From Rhodococcus sp. ARC_M6 (GTDB taxonomy: Bacteria > Actinomycetota > Actinomycetes > Mycobacteriales > Mycobacteriaceae), in NCBI RefSeq assembly GCF_022810305.1, contig NZ_JALGQH010000003.1, positions 248,001 to 312,000 of the forward strand: a DNA stretch of 64,000 nucleotides. Reading direction: 5' to 3'. Both the position numbers and the translations under genes were made by a program. The notes under the pieces are model-generated. The model ran no database searches. It was not told the DNA's origin and saw nothing but the letters and a program-made list of their open reading frames with translations. Shown here piece by piece: positions 59,765 through 64,000 of this stretch; the first letter of the stretch is position 1; each line of letters begins with the position of its first letter.

Positions 59765-60199
59765 CTACGTTCGCCAGGTGTAGGCGCTGGAGTCCGGAGG
59801 TACGCGGGGCAGGTTCTCGGATGATCGGAGGTTCTCTGCCATCTCGACGAGCAAAGCCTGCGATGCGGGAGACAAGTCGATGACGCGCGACGCCAGGTTG
59901 CGCAGACGATCGTTGTGAAGCTGTTCCAGCAATGAATGATCGGCATCGCCGCTGGAGACGAACGGCAATTGCTGGGATGGGCTGAAAAAATAGTCCGGGT
60001 TTACGTCGAAGAATTCGGCGAGGGCAGCAACGACTTCAGGTGACGGATTGGTACGGACGCCGGTTCGGAGTTGTGACAGATAGGGCGTCGAAATTCGGCA
60101 GCCGTGTTCGGTCATGCTTCGTACCACCAGTGCATTGGTGACGTGGCTAGGAGCGGATTCGAACAACGAATTCAATCGTTGGCTGAACCTGTGCACCAT
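59765..60199 (-). CDS. EspR-like XRE family regulator
   Basis: A 144-residue helix-turn-helix protein resembling mycobacterial EspR, a nucleoid-associated regulator of ESX-1 secretion. The N-terminal F-x-x-R-L-N-x-L-F, the recognition helix in S-T-P-Y-L-S-Q-L-R-T-G-V-R-T-N-P-S near residue 37, and the C-terminal L-x-x-L-H-N-D-R-L-R dimerisation helices match its layout. ATG 60199 is the start. No ESX genes lie in this window, so it probably has a general gene-regulatory role here. It is separated from the metE leader by about 120 bases. Confidence 0.85.
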   Translation of the reverse strand: MVHRFSQRLNSLFESAPSHVTNALVVRSMTEHGCRISTPYLSQLRTGVRTNPSPEVVAALAEFFDVNPDYFFSPSQQLPFVSSGDADHSLLEQLHNDRLRNLASRVIDLSPASQALLVEMAENLRSSENLPRVPPDSSAYTWRT

Positions 60200-60399
60200 T
60201 ACCCCCGTCCCTCCCGTATCGCCCGCCCCGGACCTATCGGTAACTGCATCATAACCAGGTCGTGAGCCAAGCCTTCCCTGGGCGGCAATGTCTTGCTAGT
60301 TTGCGGAACCACGTTGAGGATACGTGAATTTTCGGCCGTCGCTCAACGAAGGGATCTCGACTAGTCAATTGCGACGGAATTGCTCGATCATATGTCTGG

Positions 60400-61008
60400 T
60401 CAAAGCCATCCGTTCGAGTTCGCAATCCGAACGGACTCCCCGCGCGTGGTGCCACCGGTCTTGCCCATCGCGGATGACAGGTGATTGCGAACGGTGCCGG
60501 CAGTGAGAAAGAGTTCTGCAGCGATGGTGGCTACGGGCGCGCCGGTCTGGGCGGCTCGCAAGACCTGGGTCTCGCGCTCGGTCAAGGGAGATTCTCCACT
60601 GATCAGGCTGTCTGCTGCCAGCGTCGGATCGACGACGCGTAATCCCGCGTGCACCCGTCGTACCGCGTCTGCGAGTTGGCGTGCCGGAGTGTCCTTGACG
60701 ACGAACCCAGTTGCCCCGGCTCGTAGTGCCTTCCTGAGGTACCCCGGGCGTCCGAAGGTGGTGACAATCAGGACGCGTGTCGTCGGTACCGCGTCGCGCA
60801 GTGCCGCAGCGGCTGCAATGCCATCCATCCCCGGCATTTCCACGTCGAGCAATGCCACATCCGGTTGGTGCTCGAGCGCTGCTGCCACCACCTCGTCGCC
60901 GCGGCCGACTTCGGCAACTACTGTCAGATCGGATTCGAGATCGAGAAGTGCGGCAAGTGCTCCTCTCACCAGAGCTTGGTCGTCTGCGAGCAGTAGGCGG
61001 ATCGTCAC
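60400..61008 (-). CDS. LuxR/NarL family response regulator (DesR-like)
   Basis: A 202-residue response regulator. Receiver domain (about 1-118): acidic D-D near residue 9, the phosphorylation site D-V-A-L-L-D-V-E-M-P-G-M-D-G near 53 and Lys near 103 in V-V-K-D-T. The C-terminal helix-turn-helix (about 138-200) has L-T-E-R-E-T-Q-V-L-R-A-A. GTG 61008 overlaps the kinase stop by four bases (GTGA). It is the last gene of the ABC-kinase-regulator operon. Confidence 0.92.
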   Translation of the reverse strand: MTIRLLLADDQALVRGALAALLDLESDLTVVAEVGRGDEVVAAALEHQPDVALLDVEMPGMDGIAAAAALRDAVPTTRVLIVTTFGRPGYLRKALRAGATGFVVKDTPARQLADAVRRVHAGLRVVDPTLAADSLISGESPLTERETQVLRAAQTGAPVATIAAELFLTAGTVRNHLSSAMGKTGGTTRGESVRIANSNGWL

Positions 61009-62129
61009 GTTGTCTCCTGGTCCAGGACCTGTAGCGAAAAACCTTGTGGCGATGGGCTCGTGATGATGACGCGTGCTCCGGCGGATGCTGCACGTTCACG
61101 TAGGCCGGTCAGCCCGTTGCCGGTTGTCGTACGCCCCGAAGCGACACCGTTGTCGGTAACTTCAACGCTGTTCGCGTCCACTGTGATTGTGCATTGTGTT
61201 GCGGCGCTGTGGCGTACGACGTTGGTGACGCCTTCACGAATTGTCCAGGCGAACAACTCTCGCAGGTGACCGGGAACCATTTCCGTGCTGTTCGGAGTGC
61301 GATCTTCGATGCCGGCGGCGCGTAAGGCCTCGCGAGCACGGGCTATCTCCATCGGAAGCGAGATAGTGCGAAATCCGTCGACTGCTGATCTCACATCGGC
61401 CAACGCATCGCGGGAAAGGCGCTCGAGATCGTCGAGTTCACTTCGGGCCCGGTTTATGTCGATGTCGAGCAATCGGTTGGCCAGCTCGGCTTTCACGGTG
61501 ATGACTGTGAGTGAGTGCCCCAGGATGTCGTGAAGATCACGGGCCATTCTTGCCCGTTCCTCCATGACAGCGCGCCTTTCCTGCTCCTCTCGTTCGTGGA
61601 GCATCGTGAAATTGCGCCTGATGAGGGACATCACGCCCCACGTGGCGAAAGCGGCGGCACACACTCCGAGTGACAGGCCGGAATAGTTTCCCCATCCGGC
61701 TGAAGCGCTGACGATTTCCACTGACGCCGCAAATATCAATGTGAAGACGCCGCCGGCCACGGTCGGCAGCATGGTCACGGCGGTGACAGCGAGGTAGGGC
61801 GCAGCGGCAAGGCCGGTCGGCCCGACGCTGATGATCATCACACCAGCGAGCGCTGTCAGTCCCGCCAGCGTGAAGGCGGCCCAGAGAAGCGTCGGCTCCG
61901 TACTTGTCATCCGACGACGCTGCTGAACTCTGTAAAAGGTGTGGAGATACAGCGTGCTGAATCCGAGCGTGGCGAGAATGCCCGCCCAACCACGCAGTTC
62001 GTCGCGGTGATTCCACCCTTCGATGAGCGGGCCACCGAGAAAGACCATCCAGACGGCGGCAAACAGAATGCCGAAACGATTCCATCGCGGTGGTGCGACG
62101 GAATCGCCTCGGTGGCTGGTCTCGGACAA
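61005..62129 (-). CDS. Sensor histidine kinase (DesK/NarX type)
   Basis: A 374-residue kinase with about six N-terminal membrane helices (residues 15-160), a HisKA_3 phosphoacceptor R-D-L-H-D-I-L-G-H-S-L near 197 and an HATPase domain (about 275-370; R-E-G-V-T-N-V-V-R-H-S). Such kinases sense membrane or cell-envelope state. TTG 62129 is the likely start, with GGAGCGTG 7 bases upstream inside the permease coding region. It lies directly after the permease stop codon. Confidence 0.9.
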   Translation of the reverse strand: MSETSHRGDSVAPPRWNRFGILFAAVWMVFLGGPLIEGWNHRDELRGWAGILATLGFSTLYLHTFYRVQQRRRMTSTEPTLLWAAFTLAGLTALAGVMIISVGPTGLAAAPYLAVTAVTMLPTVAGGVFTLIFAASVEIVSASAGWGNYSGLSLGVCAAAFATWGVMSLIRRNFTMLHEREEQERRAVMEERARMARDLHDILGHSLTVITVKAELANRLLDIDINRARSELDDLERLSRDALADVRSAVDGFRTISLPMEIARAREALRAAGIEDRTPNSTEMVPGHLRELFAWTIREGVTNVVRHSAATQCTITVDANSVEVTDNGVASGRTTTGNGLTGLRERAASAGARVIITSPSPQGFSLQVLDQETT

Positions 62130-62924
62130 CTACACACGCTCCGTATCTCGCTGGAATCGCCAGACCGCGCCGACGGCGAAGATGGCGAACCACACCAGGA
62201 TATTGGCGATCCAGGTCCAGTGAAGGGAATTGCCGGTCAGTGGTGCGTGTGCCAGCGCGTTGATGCCGAACATCGGAGTGAATTGAGCAATGGTTGCCCA
62301 GACCGAACCGTCTTGCAAGGGCACGAAGAGCCCGCCGCCGAAGGCCAGCAGCGCCAAACCGGGGCCGAGAAGCTGCATGACATTTTCACTTGGCAGTAGA
62401 TAGCCCATGAACAAGCCGAATGCAGCAAAGATGGCAGAACCTAGCCAAGCGATCAATGCTGTTGTGAACCAGAGTGATCCGTCCATCTGTGCGCCGGTGA
62501 AGGAACCTGCGAGATACACAACGAGAATGGAGATCAGACCTAGTGTCATCGCCATGATCAGTTTGACGACGACATAGGCCACCGGTGTCAGTGGGGTCAA
62601 CCTCAGTTGGCGACTCCAGCCCGACGCGCGCTCGATGGAGACCATTGCGCCCCCGCTGGTCGTGGCAAGCATCGCGCCGTACAGAGCCATACTGATCATG
62701 ATGTAGGCAGCGACATTTCCGTGTTCGATACCGTGATCCTCGTTTCCCTGACCCGGACCGAAAACGAGATAGAACACGACCGGCATGATCAGTGTGAAGA
62801 TCATCGTCCGTCGATTGCGGGTCAAGCGCCGAAACTCGATGCGCAGCAGGGTTGTATTGAAACCGCCTAGTGGTGCAACGGCGCGATCTTCTCGGTAAGT
62901 GGAGGTTTCGGAAACTCGGGTCAT
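62130..62924 (-). CDS. ABC-2 type permease
   Basis: A 264-residue membrane protein with six predicted helices, with R-I-E-F-R-R-L-T-R-N-R-R-T-M near residue 30 and L-R-L-T-P-L-T-P between helices 2 and 3. It forms the channel of an exporter of drug or lipid type with the ATPase encoded immediately upstream. ATG 62924 overlaps the ATPase stop (ATGA); the next gene, the kinase, starts right after its stop. Confidence 0.9.
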   Translation of the reverse strand: MTRVSETSTYREDRAVAPLGGFNTTLLRIEFRRLTRNRRTMIFTLIMPVVFYLVFGPGQGNEDHGIEHGNVAAYIMISMALYGAMLATTSGGAMVSIERASGWSRQLRLTPLTPVAYVVVKLIMAMTLGLISILVVYLAGSFTGAQMDGSLWFTTALIAWLGSAIFAAFGLFMGYLLPSENVMQLLGPGLALLAFGGGLFVPLQDGSVWATIAQFTPMFGINALAHAPLTGNSLHWTWIANILVWFAIFAVGAVWRFQRDTERV

Positions 62925-63862
62925 CACAATTGTCCGTCGGTGGTGTCGGAGGTGAGCGCGATGAACGCATCTTCGAGTCCGTGCGAGATGATTTCGAGGT
63001 CGTGGGCTTGCGTGTGTGTGAGCAGGTAGCGTGCGACGGAATCGGTGTCCCGGGAATGGACTACGAGAGTGTCGCCGTTCAGCTCGATCGAATCGCAGTT
63101 CGGAATCGATTGCAGGGCTTGCTTGTCCAGATTCGGGATGTGCGCTCGCAGCGTCCTCCCTGCGACCATCGATTTGATCTCCGACGTTGTTCCGTCCGCC
63201 ACGATCCGGCCGTGCCGAACGAGAATGATTCGGTCGGCATACGCGTCGGCCTCCTCGAGGTAGTGCGTTGCAAACAGCACGGTGCGACCTTGGTCGGCGT
63301 CTGCCCGGATTGCCGACCAGAAGTCTCGTCGACCTTCCACGTCCATTCCGGTCGTCGGTTCGTCGAGAATCAACAACCGCGGATCCGACAGAAGTGCCAT
63401 CGCAAACCGGAGGCGCTGCTGCTGACCACCGGAGCACTTCTTCACGAGTCGCCCGGAGATATCGAGGATTCCGGCCCGGTCGAGGACGTCGTCGACCGGA
63501 CGAGAGTGGGCGTAGAGGCTCGCGGTCAGGGCGACGGTTTCGGCAACGGTCAACTCGGGGAGCAATCCGCCGCTTTGCATGACAGCGGAAACGAGTCCCC
63601 GCGCGATGGCGGCACGAGGTGGCATCCCGAAAACGTCTACCTTGCCCGATGTGGGCCGAGACAGCCCGAGAATCATGTCGACCGTGGTTGTCTTTCCGGC
63701 GCCGTTGGGACCGAGGAACGCAACGATCTCGCCGGGTTCGATGCTCAGGTCGATACCGTCGACGGCGACAACGGAACCGAACTCCTTCCGGACTCCGGTC
63801 AACCGGACTGCGTCACCCGCCGAGACTCTCGATTGTGTCTGTAGTGCGTGTGCTGAGGTCAT
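62924..63862 (-). CDS. ABC transporter ATP-binding protein (DrrA-like)
   Basis: A 312-residue ATPase with Walker A G-P-N-G-A-G-K-T-T near residue 52, Q-loop region V-M-Q-S-G-G near 95, signature C-S-G-G-Q-Q-Q-R near 143, Walker B L-L-I-L-D-E-P-T near 165 and an H-loop A-T-H. The extended C-terminal segment (about 225-312) is typical of the DrrA family. First gene of the ABC-permease-kinase-regulator operon; a perfect inverted repeat lies 56 bases upstream. Confidence 0.92.
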   Translation of the reverse strand: MTSAHALQTQSRVSAGDAVRLTGVRKEFGSVVAVDGIDLSIEPGEIVAFLGPNGAGKTTTVDMILGLSRPTSGKVDVFGMPPRAAIARGLVSAVMQSGGLLPELTVAETVALTASLYAHSRPVDDVLDRAGILDISGRLVKKCSGGQQQRLRFAMALLSDPRLLILDEPTTGMDVEGRRDFWSAIRADADQGRTVLFATHYLEEADAYADRIILVRHGRIVADGTTSEIKSMVAGRTLRAHIPNLDKQALQSIPNCDSIELNGDTLVVHSRDTDSVARYLLTHTQAHDLEIISHGLEDAFIALTSDTTDGQL

Positions 63863-63917
63863 AGATTCAATCTGTCGTGCGGGGGAGAGTTGTTCCTCGG
63901 CTGTCCGTCACCTTTTG

Positions 63918-63937
63918 CCCATGACAACTGTCATGGG
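63918..63937. promoter_or_regulatory. Inverted repeat operator between the ABC operon and a divergent gene
   Basis: CCCATGACA (63918-63926) and TGTCATGGG (63929-63937) form a perfect 9-base inverted repeat around AC. Symmetric ATGACA-nn-TGTCAT elements are common targets of LuxR/NarL-type response regulators, so the regulator of this operon is the natural binder. It also lies upstream of the rightward gene at 63980. Confidence 0.55.
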
Positions 63938-63979
63938 TTTACGGCGAAGGTTGTCGGACCTTGGACGTACTCTGCCCGC

Positions 63980-64000
63980 ATGACCGACCAACTCACGGCG
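63980..64000 (+). CDS. Start of a gene that leaves the window
   Basis: ATG 63980 begins a frame of at least seven codons (M-T-D-Q-L-T-A) to the window end. It is divergent from the ABC operon and shares the inverted repeat 63918-63937. The product cannot be named. Confidence 0.4.

Overview
The window is high-GC actinobacterial DNA, most likely a Rhodococcus of the erythropolis/qingshengii type. This is inferred from gene content, since no rRNA is present: a KstR-like TetR, PrpR with prpDBC, an EspR-like regulator, an ohrR-ohr pair, a DUF6412-YidC pair, actinobacterial pyruvate carboxylase and metE behind a cobalamin riboswitch. Gene density is ordinary for a chromosome. I see no tRNA, rRNA, insertion sequence, prophage or CRISPR array.

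Layout. 1-4.2 kb: the 3' end of a substrate-binding protein, an FtsW/RodA paralogue, a KstR-like TetR, an SDR with an eroded active site behind a KstR2-type palindrome, and a VIT-family metal transporter with a structured leader. 4.2-7.8 kb: tandem universal stress protein, CYTH/CHAD protein and RluA-like pseudouridine synthase. 7.8-11 kb: a purine-ring (allantoin/allantoate) operon of a DUF6986 aldolase-like protein, allantoicase and PuuE-type allantoinase. 11-16.1 kb: a methyltransferase gene interrupted by an in-frame amber codon, DUF6412-YidC, an SDR, and the tightly overlapping ohrR-ohr-MDR reductase operon. 16.2-27.4 kb: a multi-pass membrane protein, a large STAND-type LuxR regulator, two MerR regulators with near-identical promoters on either side of a giant indolepyruvate ferredoxin oxidoreductase, and small membrane and AraC genes. 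27.5-34.2 kb: a UvrA-like ABC ATPase, a secreted protein, a DUF389 membrane protein and a Clp ATPase behind an HspR-type HAIR box.

34.2-40.5 kb is an uncharacterised catabolic operon (two SnoaL-like proteins, two SDRs, an FAD oxidoreductase, an MFS transporter) divergent from an IclR regulator with a clear palindromic operator. 40.6-44.6 kb is the homogentisate (tyrosine/phenylalanine) operon hmgA-unknown-fahA with a MarR regulator. 44.6-49.8 kb is the methylcitrate cycle (prpR divergent from prpDBC), which turns propionyl-CoA plus oxaloacetate into pyruvate and succinate. Pyruvate carboxylase, which makes oxaloacetate, follows. 53.5-57 kb holds a beta-hydroxyacid dehydrogenase, a TetR and an orphan substrate-binding lipoprotein. 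57-59.7 kb is metE under a B12 riboswitch. 59.7-64 kb is an EspR-like regulator and a DesK/DesR-like two-component system co-transcribed with an ABC-2 exporter, preceded by a perfect inverted repeat.

The observations I consider least explained by standard annotation are these. (i) A stop-codon-anchored double-hairpin element occurs after both the clp gene and metE, with compensatory changes between the copies. (ii) A leader with mutually exclusive pairings precedes the VIT transporter gene. (iii) Twin MerR promoters flank the oxidoreductase. (iv) A 23-bp tandem repeat copies the end of prpC. (v) An amber codon interrupts an otherwise intact methyltransferase frame. (vi) Proteins of unknown function sit inside the allantoin and homogentisate operons.
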